Source: Paenibacillus qinlingensis
GTDB lineage: Bacteria > Bacillota > Bacilli > Paenibacillales > NBRC-103111
Length of the DNA: 64,000 nt
Assembly (NCBI RefSeq): GCF_013204845.1
Contig: NZ_JABMKY010000028.1
Location: 58,950 to 122,949, forward strand
Direction of reading: 5' to 3'
The translations under genes and the position numbers were made by a program. Positions 27,495-36,296 of this stretch are shown piece after piece. Numbering within the stretch: the first letter of the stretch is position 1; every line of letters begins with the position of its first letter. The notes under the pieces were generated by a model, which worked only from the letters and a program-made list of their open reading frames with translations, was not told the DNA's origin and made no database searches.

Positions 27495-28208
27495 TTACTC
27501 CTGAGTCTGAAATAACTGTGGATACAAGCTTGCCACTCCACCTGCAAGGCCTTTCTGCACCTTACGACTCGTATCGTCAGCTACGATCTCCAAGCTATCG
27601 GCTTCAATGCCGTCAATAGCAATTCTGGCGATATCAGTAGGATTAACTTTTGGCGCTTGAATATTCGCAGTCATATCTGTGTCCATAAACCCGACGTGCA
27701 GACTGGCAACTCGTATGTTGCGAGGAGCTAAATTCAGTCTCAGCACGTTAGTCAATCCCCACTCTGCCGATTTAGCAGCGGTATAAGCTCCAGCGTCCCC
27801 GATACTGAACCAGGATAGGGCAGAGAGTACATTCAGAATGGTTCCCCCACCATTTCGCTCAATAATCGGTGCAAATGCACGAACCATGGCGAGTGTACCG
27901 AACACATGCGTATCGAATTCTAGTTGAATGTTATCCCAGTCACTTTCGAGCAATGACGCGCCGGTTGATGACCCCGCGTTGTTAATTAACAACGTCACGT
28001 CCTTTGCTACTTCAGCAGCCGCGGCTACAGATTTCGGATCCGTAATATCTAATTGAATCGGAATGGCACCAGGAATATCTACAGTTTCAAGATTTCTAGC
28101 ACCCGCATACACTTTAGCCCCTCTAGCAATCAGTTCAAGCGTAAATTGACGGCCAAGCCCCCTGTTCGCTCCTGTGACTAACGCAATTTGATTTGTCATG
28201 TTCAACAT
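27495..28208 (-). CDS. Short-chain dehydrogenase/reductase
   Basis: A 237-residue classical SDR. The NAD(P) loop is TGANRGLGRQF, LLINNAGSS is the NAG motif, and the catalytic Tyr-Lys is AYTAAKSAEWGL with Ser in LSALSWFS. It oxidises or reduces an alcohol/carbonyl compound, substrate unknown. GGAGG seven bases before the ATG at 28208 fixes the start. It leads the SDR-MFS operon, and a palindrome overlaps its promoter region. Confidence 0.9.
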   Translation of the reverse strand: MLNMTNQIALVTGANRGLGRQFTLELIARGAKVYAGARNLETVDIPGAIPIQLDITDPKSVAAAAEVAKDVTLLINNAGSSTGASLLESDWDNIQLEFDTHVFGTLAMVRAFAPIIERNGGGTILNVLSALSWFSIGDAGAYTAAKSAEWGLTNVLRLNLAPRNIRVASLHVGFMDTDMTANIQAPKVNPTDIARIAIDGIEADSLEIVADDTSRKVQKGLAGGVASLYPQLFQTQE

Positions 28209-28236
28209 TGTAATGCCTCCAATTCATATTTTCATT

Positions 28237-28488
28237 ATTAAAGAATGACCATTCTTTAATTGGCTAAAAAAATGCCTTTTTGTTGACTATGAAACTCCTA
28301 CATCTCAGGGCGTAATTAGCCTTCGCCCTTATCCATCGTCTTTCATCTTCCCTACGTCATACAGCATACCAATTCAAGAACGATCGGTCAATAACTATTT
28401 ATAACCATTCCCCATCATAATTGAGTTCCACTGATTTATCTGTATAGTATTTGATGAAAAACGAATTTTATTCAAGAACAATCATTCC
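28237..28488. promoter_or_regulatory. Three TetR-type operator-like sites upstream of the SDR-MFS operon
   Basis: ATTAAAGAATGACCATTCTTTAAT (28237-28260) is nearly a perfect palindrome. CAAGAACGATCGGTCAA (28375-28391) and CAAGAACAATCATTCC (28473-28488) share the AAGAACGRTCRGTC pattern with a site before the TetR gene (29147-29163). The rest of the 317-bp gap between SDR and TetR genes shows no ORF. Confidence 0.6.
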
Positions 28489-28525
28489 AAAAACGACAAA
28501 TAAATGCCGACGGCTATGATCTTTC

Positions 28526-29110
28526 TTACATTAAGATCGACATAGCCACCGCCGCTGCATCCTCCAGCATTTTGCGATCTGTTGCTGTTTTGGCCATAAC
28601 GTGCAGACCGTGTCTTGTATTTACAAGAAACCGTGCAAGTTCACGAATCCCAAACTTACTCTTGAGTGCTCCTTTTTGTTGCGCGCGAATCAGGAAATGA
28701 TAGAATGTCGTTTCCAAATCGAGTGTATGAGCTTCTACACGCAGTGATATAACGGGATCCGTGTTAGCAATTCCCATAGCCGTGTTTGCCACAAAACATC
28801 CGCGGCGCTGATTCTCATCGCTTAGTGAAACATCGATCAGCTTCGTAAAGAAGCGCTGCAATACCTCTTTGGGTTCGCCTTCTTCTTCCAAGATGTAATA
28901 CACACGTTCCTTCGCAACCATTCGGAACCGATCCAAACAAGTTAAGAATAATTTATGCTTATCCCCGAACGTATCATATAAGCTACCACGATGAACACCT
29001 GTACGTTCCACCAAGTCTTGAATCGATGTTCGTTCGTAACCTTTCTCCCAGAACACCTCCAACGCTTTATCTAGCGCGGCTTCCTGATCGAACTCTTTAG
29101 GTCTCGCCAT
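28526..29110 (-). CDS. TetR/AcrR-family repressor
   Basis: The 194-residue protein has a TetR helix-turn-helix (ALDKALEVFWEKGYERTSIQDL, then GVHRGSLYDTFGDKHKLF, residues about 10-55) and a C-terminal part with RRGCFVANTAMG, as in the common TetR group controlling SDR/MFS genes. AAGGAGG precedes the ATG at 29110. An operator-like AAGAACGGTCAGTCAAG lies 37 bases upstream, and related sites lie before the SDR-MFS operon, so it likely controls both. Confidence 0.88.
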   Translation of the reverse strand: MARPKEFDQEAALDKALEVFWEKGYERTSIQDLVERTGVHRGSLYDTFGDKHKLFLTCLDRFRMVAKERVYYILEEEGEPKEVLQRFFTKLIDVSLSDENQRRGCFVANTAMGIANTDPVISLRVEAHTLDLETTFYHFLIRAQQKGALKSKFGIRELARFLVNTRHGLHVMAKTATDRKMLEDAAAVAMSILM

Positions 29111-29146
29111 CCTAACAACCTCCTTTCCTAGCTATCATACACGTTT

Positions 29147-29163
29147 AAGAACGGTCAGTCAAG
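29147..29163. promoter_or_regulatory. TetR operator-like site before the TetR gene at 29110
   Basis: AAGAACGGTCAGTCAAG matches the CAAGAACGATCGGTCAA site upstream of the SDR gene, predicting autoregulation. Confidence 0.6.
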
Positions 29164-29169
29164 AATGCA

Positions 29170-29538
29170 CTAACTTCGATAATAGGACAATACCCAGCAA
29201 ACGCCGTTTCGATCCGTAACAATGGCTAGCAGTCCGTTGAATGGTGCTTCATACATGTCTACGTTAATAGCCCCATTGGCTGCAAGCTCTCTATAGATTG
29301 TTCGGTACGCTTCCTCTTTCTCGATGCTCACGAACACTCTCACATAATCGCCTTTCACTGCTGGTTTTGCCGCTAATGTATCAGCAAATTTAAGGATTGC
29401 GCCATCTACATGTAGGTCCGCGTTAAGCACTTCTTCTCCCTGTTTGCGTAAGATCACGATTTCGCCACCAAAAATGCTCTGATAATAGTTGATTTCATCC
29501 TTACAATTTTCCACAACGATAAAAGGAATAGCTTTCAT
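29170..29538 (-). CDS. VOC/glyoxalase-fold protein (PhnB-like)
   Basis: A 122-residue vicinal-oxygen-chelate fold protein of the PhnB/glyoxalase-like type: MKAIPFIVVENCKDEINYYQ and GGEIVILRKQGEEVLNADL at the N-terminus, with paired beta-alpha-beta-beta-beta units ending in VTDRNGVCWVLSYY. Such proteins bind or isomerise small molecules, and the function here is unknown. GGAGGAG before the ATG at 29538 is preferred over a longer frame starting at 29580. It lies 50 bases downstream of the MarR gene on the same strand and is probably co-transcribed. Confidence 0.8.
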   Translation of the reverse strand: MKAIPFIVVENCKDEINYYQSIFGGEIVILRKQGEEVLNADLHVDGAILKFADTLAAKPAVKGDYVRVFVSIEKEEAYRTIYRELAANGAINVDMYEAPFNGLLAIVTDRNGVCWVLSYYRS

Positions 29539-29588
29539 TATAGTTCTCCTCCTCACATTTATTAACTCATTTCCGAACAATCCTGCGT

Positions 29589-30047
29589 CTACTCCTGCTC
29601 GGTCAAATTGTGAAGCACGATTTTCAACAGGTTTAACATCTTGTCATACTCTTCGTCTGTCATGCCTTTTCGGGTTTTATTTTTTACATGAGCCAGAGCT
29701 TCCTGTACCTTTGGTACTACCTCATGTCCCGCTTCCGTCAAATATAACAACTGGTAGCGGTTGTCCGCGGTGTCGACTTCCCTCCGTACATAGCCTTCTA
29801 CTTCTAGCTTAGAAATTGCTTTCGCGGTTGTCGTCTTATCAATAAGCAGCTTTTCGCTCAATGCTTTCTGTGTAATTGGCTGACCAAACGCGATTGCCAT
29901 TAGAAAAATATATTGCCCGCTTCCAATTCGATATGCCGCTAACTCCGCTGAGATCGCTATCTGCATATGGCGGTATATGGCTGAGATGTATTGGCCATGT
30001 GATTCTGATGGTTTACCTCCGTCATTTTGACTCCATTGGTGACCCAG
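29589..30047 (-). CDS. MarR-family regulator
   Basis: A winged-helix MarR regulator. The dimer helix has GQYISAIYRHMQIAISAELAAYRIGSGQYIFL, the recognition region ITQKALSEKLLIDKTTTAKAISKLE, and the wing VRREVDTADNRYQLLYLTEAG. The start is uncertain. A TTG at 30101 gives 170 residues but lies inside predicted operators and lacks a ribosome binding site. A CTG at 30047 follows GGGGG by seven bases and gives 152 residues, close to family length; it is preferred. It probably represses itself and the VOC gene. Confidence 0.82.
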   Translation of the reverse strand: MGHQWSQNDGGKPSESHGQYISAIYRHMQIAISAELAAYRIGSGQYIFLMAIAFGQPITQKALSEKLLIDKTTTAKAISKLEVEGYVRREVDTADNRYQLLYLTEAGHEVVPKVQEALAHVKNKTRKGMTDEEYDKMLNLLKIVLHNLTEQE

Positions 30048-30062
30048 TGTATTTCCCCCTTT

Positions 30063-30125
30063 AAATAGGATGTTATTGCAACTAATTTTAGTATATGACA
30101 AATAGGATGCTATCGCAACTAATTA
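30063..30125. promoter_or_regulatory. Two 26-bp direct repeats upstream of marR-like gene
   Basis: AAATAGGATGTTATTGCAAC (from 30063) and AAATAGGATGCTATCGCAAC (from 30100), each continuing with TAATT, are 37 bp apart. Their position at the promoter suggests operators for the MarR protein. The downstream sequence to about 30300 shows no ORF. Confidence 0.6.
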
Positions 30126-30303
30126 TGAACACAATTTTGTATAATGATAATGTTACACCTTAGCGATTTTCGCCTTAGGCGACGAATACTCGTACATCAT
30201 TTGCTCCTAGTAGCGAATAACCTCCCTCGAAATTACTGTTTTGGACAAGCGCCAACGCAAGCACTGATGCGTCTAGCATGGCGAGATTGATTTACATGGT
30301 GTT

Positions 30304-30373
30304 GCAAGTCCGATGGGTAAAAAGGAAGCTTACCATTCCTCCCGGTATGGTAAGCCTGAGCATAGCGACTTGC
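30304..30373. repeat. Nested inverted repeat downstream of the MATE gene
   Basis: GCAAGTC (30304-30310) pairs with GACTTGC (30367-30373), and inside it AGCTTACCAT pairs with ATGGTAAGC. It lies 31 bases beyond the MATE stop and may stabilise or end that transcript, although no U-run is seen. Confidence 0.5.
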
Positions 30374-30404
30374 GTACGCCATGTCTTTCTGCAAGTTATG
30401 TTTC

Positions 30405-31757
30405 TTACTGTACTAAACTATCCAAATCCGGCTGCAATTTGTTCCGCAGAATATACAGCATAATAGCACCAACAAGGAACGCGACGGCATCCGCTATGAC
30501 GAGCGACCAGACTACACCGTGAAAGCCATTCATTCGATTGGCTAAATAGAGCACAGGAATCAGAGTAATCCCCTGAATAACGGACATAATGAATGCGGCG
30601 GTCCCTTGCGCCGTTGCTTGAAAGATCCCTGTAAACAACGTGGTCATACCCGTAATAAATAGGGATAAGAACGTTACATGCAGGATGTAGCTGCCCATCT
30701 CGATTAATTGCGGGTCATTCGTGAATAATCCGATTAAGTGGTCGGAAATTAAATAGACGATGACGCCGAACACGGCGGCCAACACCACGATCACTTTGAT
30801 CGTAAATCCAACTGTATGCTTCATGCGTAATTTATTCGCCGTATACGAAAAGGCAATGAGCGGCACGACACCCTCGCATAGTCCCATTAGAATAAATTCG
30901 GGAAATTGCAATAGTCGCGACGATATTCCGAAAGCTGCTACTGCCGGATCCCCATATTCAACAAGAAAATGGTTAAAGATGAGCGACATCGCACCCAGGA
31001 AAATGCTCATAATAAAGACGGGAACTCCGATTTTGAATACATTGCTCACAATTTCTTTGGTAGCCTTGAACCATTTTAAGGAGATCGTTAAGAATTGGCT
31101 CTTACTTCTCATGTGGAAGGCGTAGAAGACAATCGCAACCAAGTTAGAAATGATCGTAGCAGAAGCAACGCCTTTTACGCCCCAATGGAACACGAAAATA
31201 ACGAGCACATCAAGAATAATATTCACGACAACGCTCAGAATCATCCCCGTCATCGACGTGATTGCGGCTCCCTCCGATCGAACGATATTCTCCAGCGTGA
31301 AGAATAATACGACGATTGGCGAACCAATCAGCATAATTGTGACGTAGTCCTTGGTGAATGCGAAGGATTCAGCTGTTGCTCCCAAGCTACGAACGATTGA
31401 ATCAATCATTGGAAGGCTGACAGCCATCACGATAAGACCGAGAACTAAACTGCTGTAAAAGGCGAATGAAGATACATGTTTGACATCCTCGTATTTTTTC
31501 TCCCCTAGCAAACGGGAGATGAATGTACCGCTGCCCATGCCAATCAAGTTACCTAACGCCATAATGACCGCGAATAATGGCAAGGTTAGTGCGAGTGCAG
31601 TTAACATAGCGGTATTATGAAGCGTGCCAAGGAAATAGGCATTCAAGATGGAATAGATAACACTCATTGACGTGCCTAGCATCATGGGAACTGCGAAATG
31701 AGCTACGGCTTTGGCGATTGAAGCTTTCTCAAAAAAATGGAGGTTTTCTGCATCCAT
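30405..31757 (-). CDS. MATE-family multidrug/cation efflux transporter
   Basis: The 450 residues form 12 membrane helices in two homologous halves, as in the MATE (NorM/DinF-like) family: AVPMMLGTSMSVIYSILNAY, IGMGSGTFISRLLGEK in the first half and LGAMSLIFNHFLVEYGDPAVAAFGI in the second. It would expel drugs using Na+ or H+ gradients. It diverges from a TetR gene across a 136-bp region with a perfect 14-bp-arm palindrome, so drug induction through that TetR protein is likely. Confidence 0.92.
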   Translation of the reverse strand: MDAENLHFFEKASIAKAVAHFAVPMMLGTSMSVIYSILNAYFLGTLHNTAMLTALALTLPLFAVIMALGNLIGMGSGTFISRLLGEKKYEDVKHVSSFAFYSSLVLGLIVMAVSLPMIDSIVRSLGATAESFAFTKDYVTIMLIGSPIVVLFFTLENIVRSEGAAITSMTGMILSVVVNIILDVLVIFVFHWGVKGVASATIISNLVAIVFYAFHMRSKSQFLTISLKWFKATKEIVSNVFKIGVPVFIMSIFLGAMSLIFNHFLVEYGDPAVAAFGISSRLLQFPEFILMGLCEGVVPLIAFSYTANKLRMKHTVGFTIKVIVVLAAVFGVIVYLISDHLIGLFTNDPQLIEMGSYILHVTFLSLFITGMTTLFTGIFQATAQGTAAFIMSVIQGITLIPVLYLANRMNGFHGVVWSLVIADAVAFLVGAIMLYILRNKLQPDLDSLVQ

Positions 31758-31793
31758 ATGATCACTACTTTCATCGTGTATTTGACCTCTACT

Positions 31794-31875
31794 CTAACAC
31801 TGTAAGGTTGTGCCTTACAGTGTTAGATGATATCATGAATCTATAGACCTGTAAAGGAAAACCTTACACTGTTAG
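31794..31875. promoter_or_regulatory. Two TetR operators between MATE and tetR
   Basis: CTAACACTGTAAGG (31794-31807) and CCTTACAGTGTTAG (31813-31826) form a perfect inverted repeat with a five-base spacer. A second imperfect copy, CTGTAAAGG-AAAA-CCTTACACTG, extends to 31875. The sites cover the divergent promoters. Confidence 0.8.
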
Positions 31876-31893
31876 ATGGAAAGGTGAGTAACG

Positions 31894-32574
31894 ATGAAAA
31901 AGCAGCAGCCTCAGATTTCTGAGGAAAAGATTTTGAGTACATCGTGGGAGCTTCTTGGGACAGATGGTATCGAGAAATTCAGTATGAGACGCTTGGCCGA
32001 CAAACTAGGAATCCAGGCTCCCTCTCTGTATTGGTACTTCAAGAGCAAGCAAGATCTCTACCAACGATTGGCCAACCAGATATCAAAAATAACCTTGGAT
32101 GAATTCGACGGCAAGGGAGATTGGAAGGTGCAGCTAACAGGGTTTGCGATAACAACACGGGATGTGTTGCGCAGGTACCCTTGTTCCACGCAGCTGATGA
32201 TGCTTACGCTTCCCCACGAGCCGGATATTATCCGGTTCACCAACCGTATGCTGCTCTGCATGGAATCGACCCCGCTTGAGCAAGAGCATCAATTACAAGC
32301 GATCCTTACGGTCATGAACTATGTCTTCTACTTCGTTCTTGATGATTATGAGCATCAGCGAAATGTAGCGGCTGTCCTTAAGGAGCAGGGAGAGTTTCCG
32401 CAGAGGGAGATGGATCGCCTCCTGGACGCCATGAGTGAGGCGGATGCAGGACTATTCCGGAGGATGTTCAAGAGCGGGCAGTTCGAGCTGATGGGGACTG
32501 ACCGATCGTTTGAGTTCGGCTTGAAGCTGATCCTGTTAGGAATTGAGCAAGTGATAAAGGAACAGGAAAAGTAG
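31894..32574 (+). CDS. TetR-family repressor (TetR_C-type)
   Basis: A 226-residue regulator. The N-terminal helix-turn-helix is ILSTSWELLGTDGIEKFSMR...LGIQAPSLYWYFKSKQDLY (about residues 13-58), closely following the class of tetracycline/MATE-controlling TetR proteins with the LYWYFKSK motif. The C-terminal helical domain binds a ligand. It diverges from the MATE gene across two operators and likely represses both genes. A GAAAGGTGAG site precedes the ATG at 31894. Confidence 0.9.
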   Translation: MKKQQPQISEEKILSTSWELLGTDGIEKFSMRRLADKLGIQAPSLYWYFKSKQDLYQRLANQISKITLDEFDGKGDWKVQLTGFAITTRDVLRRYPCSTQLMMLTLPHEPDIIRFTNRMLLCMESTPLEQEHQLQAILTVMNYVFYFVLDDYEHQRNVAAVLKEQGEFPQREMDRLLDAMSEADAGLFRRMFKSGQFELMGTDRSFEFGLKLILLGIEQVIKEQEK

Positions 32575-32631
32575 AATGTAAAGCAAAATGCCGATCCGAT
32601 TTTCGGAGGGGCGGTATTCACTGAACACTAA

Positions 32632-32733
32632 GTGTTATCGTTAATATTTGCACTTGTTTTCTTTGTCTTTAGCGGCGGTTTGATGAGTGCTGCAACAGCA
32701 CTGTTGTTTCCAACGTGGTACAGCCAAATTTAG
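32632..32733 (+). pseudogene. Possible small membrane ORF or gene remnant outside the island
   Basis: A 33-codon frame beginning GTG reads VLSLIFALVFFVFSGGLMSA...LLFPTWYSQI. The hydrophobic segment resembles a membrane helix, but there is no well-placed ribosome binding site and no family match is claimed. It lies between the TetR gene and the glmS terminator remnant; the rest of the gap 32575-32803 holds an inverted repeat near 32590-32617 and no other ORF. Confidence 0.3.
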
Positions 32734-32770
32734 AGCAAATGGTGCAATAGATATATTTTTATGAAATCAA

Positions 32771-32803
32771 AAAAAGATCCTGAGTGAGATATATCTCACT
32801 CAG
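32771..32803 (-). terminator. Displaced distal part of the glmS terminator
   Basis: On the minus strand this reads CTGAGTGAGATATATCTCAC then TCAGGATCTTTTTT. It is the loop and 3' arm of a terminator whose 5' arm (GATCCTGA) remains beside glmS at 51399-51408. Joining the two flanks gives a perfect 32-nt palindrome followed by a T-run. The 22-bp palindrome TGAGTGAGATATATCTCACTCA stays intact at this end. Confidence 0.85.
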
Positions 32804-32933
32804 TGTCAGGTGATATAAAAGTCGTGAACTAATTTTGTTGATTTTACTGGGTTTGCCGCGGCACGTGACAAAGGTGAAAAAAAGAAAGTCATGAACCACT
32901 AAAAATTACCATGTAAAGAATGTTGTGAACCAC
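32804..32933 (+). repeat. Left end of the Tn7-like element with three spaced TnsB-type sites
   Basis: After the terminal TGTCAGGTGATATAAAA, sites with the core GTCGTGAAC occur at 32821-32829, GTCATGAAC at 32888-32896 and GTTGTGAAC at 32922-32930, the last two followed by CAC. Three spaced sites on the left match the known Tn7 arrangement. Confidence 0.85.
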
Positions 32934-33190
32934 CTTTTCAAATAATGATCTCATGACCAGATTCTTGGGGGGAGCGATTTGTACTGCCAAGGCTACTAAA
33001 TTCTAACTATAGGATCTACCAATGGGCAAGGTGCTCTTGTAGAAGGTTGTAAATGGGCTCGAGCCACGATATTCTGTTGTGTATTCAATCCGCCCTTCCC
33101 ATGCGACTCGTATGGTTAAAAAAGGAAATCATTTGTCGACTATAGAATATGTCAAACAGATGATTCTTGGAAGGGAAGGTAGGGACAACA

Positions 33191-35107
33191 GTGCATCCAC
33201 AGCTATTATTTGTGTACATCGGTGATATTGATAGGTGCCTAAAAGAACAGGCGTTCCATCTCACTAACGACTTCAAAGTGCAGTATCTTCAAGCAGAACG
33301 CAAGCTTGTCATTAAAGAAATTAATAATCCCTACAAGGGCTTATGGGGGGATAAGATTAGCAACATCAACTTGATTGTTGGGAAGAACGGCGCTGGCAAA
33401 ACTACGTTGATGGACCTCATCGGCTCCACCAAGTCAAGACGCCTTCGTATGTTTAAACACATCCAACAACCTGGGAAGGCTCCTTATACAGAATGGTTCG
33501 CCGTCTATCATGTGAAGGAAGATATCTTCGTTATTGAAGGGTATAATCCCCATATATTCGACAATATAAGTGGAATTTACGAAACCACCAGCTATGAATA
33601 CAGCATTTGTGTTCGGTTCGATTTCCAGTCGGAAACAGGTGTTTATTATGAATATATTCAAGAAAGCTCTTATGAGAGGGAAGAACGTTTGTTTACCTTG
33701 GACCAGAGTGTCTTCTCCTTGTATCTTACGAACGAGAGGAGGAGGAACTGGTTTGCTGGGGACACAGTGACAAACGAGGGCGACCATTATGTGGGGTTCA
33801 AGAGAGATTATTTGAACAAACCTTCTCATGCCAACCTATATAAGTTCCTGAGCAAAGGTTATGAAGTCCTTGAGCCAGAATTTACTGCATCCGAAGCAAT
33901 ATGCGAGATCTCCCTATACGATAACATCTTCGAAACTTTCGAATTGCGCTCAGAGCTTTTGGAGGCATTTGATTTACAGCTATATCAGGATAAGACCCAA
34001 ATAACCTACTTCTCTCGTATACCCACAGACTGGAGTCTCAAACATCACTTCATAATCCTGTATCTGGAGATGCTCATCATTGATACATGGGCGAACCAGT
34101 GTCATGAGATTCTCAATGAAGAGGAGCTGATCAAGTACAGAGCAATCATTGAAGCGATTACATGCAAAGATCTGTCTTTTGAGGAGAGAGTGGCGTATTT
34201 ACTGACGATCTTGCAAATCTTTAACGAGATCATGACTCAATTCAAACATCCTGACTGGCATCACCTTGATACTAAGGCAATTCATAGTCTCGTACAACTT
34301 CTAAAAGCCGTGGATGACCGCTTCTTCATCAAGACTTCGAAGATCGTCATACAACTCAATCAACAAGATGAAGTCGCTATTCATGATGTGCTCCAGCATC
34401 TGGATTGGTACTTCAACCATATATGTGGAACATACCCGATGTTGGACATTAGCATCGGTCGACTGAGTACTGGGGAATTAGAATTTGTAAACGGATTTGC
34501 CAATCTCTATACCGCCGTTGAAATAGCTGTCAACAATCGGCAGCTCGATACGGTATTGCTACTTTTGGATGAACCAGATTCATCGTTTCATCCCGAATGG
34601 TCCCGGAGATACATTCGTAACCTAGTCTTGTTCTTGAATAAAATTGATGCAGCGCGCGATGTGAAATTTCAGATAATTCTTTCTACGCACTCTCCCTTCA
34701 TAGTATCGGACGTGCCAAAGGAGCATATCTGCTGCATTAGAGTTACGAAAAGCTACGATGGAATACAGAGAAAGGTACATCAGGCGAATTTCGGGCTCAT
34801 GAGTAATTTTTACGACATTATCAAAAGCGACTTCTTCATCGATTCCCCACTGGGTGAGCAAGCAAAAACCATCTTCACTAACCTTTTACAGGAGATTACT
34901 GGCCTTCAGGAGTACAATAAAGACCGAATTGAGCACATATTTGCGATAATTGCTGCAATCGGGGATGAGGTGATTCGCAGGAAGCTACAGGAGTTGTTGA
35001 GGGATGCCGAGAGGCGGCTTCTCCCAGCCCGCGAACGCGATCTGCGAATTACTGAGTTAGAACAGGAATTAGCACGGCTACGCAACGAACAGAGGGAACG
35101 ACCATGA
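33191..35107 (+). CDS. Septu-like AAA ATPase (PtuA-type)
   Basis: This 638-residue protein is an ABC/SMC-type ATPase of the kind found in Septu and related defence systems. Walker A is IVGKNGAGKTTL (residues about 62-73), the signature-like segment is IGRLSTGELEFVNGF, Walker B is LLLLDEPDSSFHPEW, and a His switch is in LSTHSPFIVSDVP. The C-terminus has a coiled coil (RERDLRITELEQELARLRNE). Its stop overlaps the HNH gene start by four bases (ATGA), so the two products act together. The GTG at 33191 behind AAGGTAGGG is preferred to a TTG at 33167. It is the first cargo gene inside the left end. Confidence 0.75.
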   Translation: MHPQLLFVYIGDIDRCLKEQAFHLTNDFKVQYLQAERKLVIKEINNPYKGLWGDKISNINLIVGKNGAGKTTLMDLIGSTKSRRLRMFKHIQQPGKAPYTEWFAVYHVKEDIFVIEGYNPHIFDNISGIYETTSYEYSICVRFDFQSETGVYYEYIQESSYEREERLFTLDQSVFSLYLTNERRRNWFAGDTVTNEGDHYVGFKRDYLNKPSHANLYKFLSKGYEVLEPEFTASEAICEISLYDNIFETFELRSELLEAFDLQLYQDKTQITYFSRIPTDWSLKHHFIILYLEMLIIDTWANQCHEILNEEELIKYRAIIEAITCKDLSFEERVAYLLTILQIFNEIMTQFKHPDWHHLDTKAIHSLVQLLKAVDDRFFIKTSKIVIQLNQQDEVAIHDVLQHLDWYFNHICGTYPMLDISIGRLSTGELEFVNGFANLYTAVEIAVNNRQLDTVLLLLDEPDSSFHPEWSRRYIRNLVLFLNKIDAARDVKFQIILSTHSPFIVSDVPKEHICCIRVTKSYDGIQRKVHQANFGLMSNFYDIIKSDFFIDSPLGEQAKTIFTNLLQEITGLQEYNKDRIEHIFAIIAAIGDEVIRRKLQELLRDAERRLLPARERDLRITELEQELARLRNEQRERP

Positions 35108-36258
35108 TTCAATTAGACCAAACACCCTTACTAACCAACGGACCGCAATATTGCAACAAAATGCGTGGCGAGATGATCAATAGATACAACAGGGCCAAGG
35201 TCGCAACGCCGATAACGAACCCGTTCACTGGCTCAGCCTTTACTACGCTGTGGGAAGATGACGCAAGCGGATTACTCCACACCGGATTTGTAGATGATCT
35301 GCTTTCCAGCCCAATGGAGACGACGTGCTCCTCCTACCCACAGATCGACTGTTATATGAAGACGTGTAAACTTGTGTACTTCGGCTCGTTCCAAATCGAT
35401 GATGAGTTGAACAAAGCAGGCAAGGCGATTTCCAAGCCGAATAGGGAGAATTATCGCAGAGATTTCTTATCCCGATACGATAACTCGTGGATTTCCAGTC
35501 ATAAAGCCAGGCATCAGAGTTATTTCCAGAACAATATTCTGTTCCGAAATTTCATACAGGATGTCAAACGCGATCTAAAGACTCTGAATCAAGCAATCAG
35601 CGGAGTTACAGACTATGACTTCATGGATGCAGACTATCGCCATGAGATATTATCTCGGATCGGCACAGAAGTGTGCCCTTATTGTAATCGTCAGTATATT
35701 ACCCACTACGATGAGGATGGGACAACCAAGACAACAGCGGATCTGGATCACTTTCATCCTAATTCCGCATTCAAACTCTTCTCTCTGTCACTATTCAATT
35801 TCGTACCCTCTTGCCAAATCTGCAATTCCCGATTCAAACTAGCCAAATGTTATGATATTGTTTATCCATACCACCGCGGGTTTGACGAAAGTGCATGGTT
35901 TAAGGTGCAATTGAATGGAAATAGCACTGTGGATACCTTAACTGGAAATAGCACACACTTTGATCTTGATTTGGAATTCGACAGTACAAGCACATATGCA
36001 GTTCAAATTCAGAACAGCATGGAATTGTTCAACTTGGCAAAGGTCTATCAGAGCCATAAGGAATATGTAAGAGAGCTACTTTACAAGAAGCATGCATATG
36101 CCAAGACGTATCAGGATGACATGCAAAAGCTGTTTAACACCATGAAGCTGAGTGAAGAACAAATCAATCTATTCCTATATGGTAACAAATTGCTGCCAGA
36201 AAAGCTGTCAATGCGACCTTTATCAAAGCTTGCCTACGATGTAATAATAAAAGGGTAA
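35104..36258 (+). CDS. HNH endonuclease (PtuB-type) partner of the ATPase
   Basis: A 384-residue protein with an HNH/zinc nuclease module: two Cys pairs, CPYCNRQYITHY near residue 195 and SCQICNSRFK near 240, flank the catalytic DLDHFHPNSAFKLF. This is the layout of PtuB-like nucleases paired with AAA15-type ATPases in Septu systems, which degrade nucleic acid on phage infection. The N-terminal 190 residues match nothing recognised. Translation is coupled to the ATPase gene by ATGA, and a terminator follows at 36264. Assignment as Septu rather than a sister ATPase-HNH type is moderate. Confidence 0.75.
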   Translation: MIQLDQTPLLTNGPQYCNKMRGEMINRYNRAKVATPITNPFTGSAFTTLWEDDASGLLHTGFVDDLLSSPMETTCSSYPQIDCYMKTCKLVYFGSFQIDDELNKAGKAISKPNRENYRRDFLSRYDNSWISSHKARHQSYFQNNILFRNFIQDVKRDLKTLNQAISGVTDYDFMDADYRHEILSRIGTEVCPYCNRQYITHYDEDGTTKTTADLDHFHPNSAFKLFSLSLFNFVPSCQICNSRFKLAKCYDIVYPYHRGFDESAWFKVQLNGNSTVDTLTGNSTHFDLDLEFDSTSTYAVQIQNSMELFNLAKVYQSHKEYVRELLYKKHAYAKTYQDDMQKLFNTMKLSEEQINLFLYGNKLLPEKLSMRPLSKLAYDVIIKG

Positions 36259-36263
36259 CAAGT

Positions 36264-36296
36264 AAGACTGCCATGAGAGCCAACGGCAGTCTTTTC
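36264..36296 (+). terminator. Terminator after the ATPase-HNH pair
   Basis: AAGACTGCC and GGCAGTCTT form a nine-base-pair stem with a TTTTC tail, five bases after the HNH stop codon. Confidence 0.85.

Noticed and set aside
33191..36258. Retron-Septu (reverse transcriptase plus PtuAB)
   Set aside because: No reverse transcriptase frame lies near the ATPase-HNH pair.
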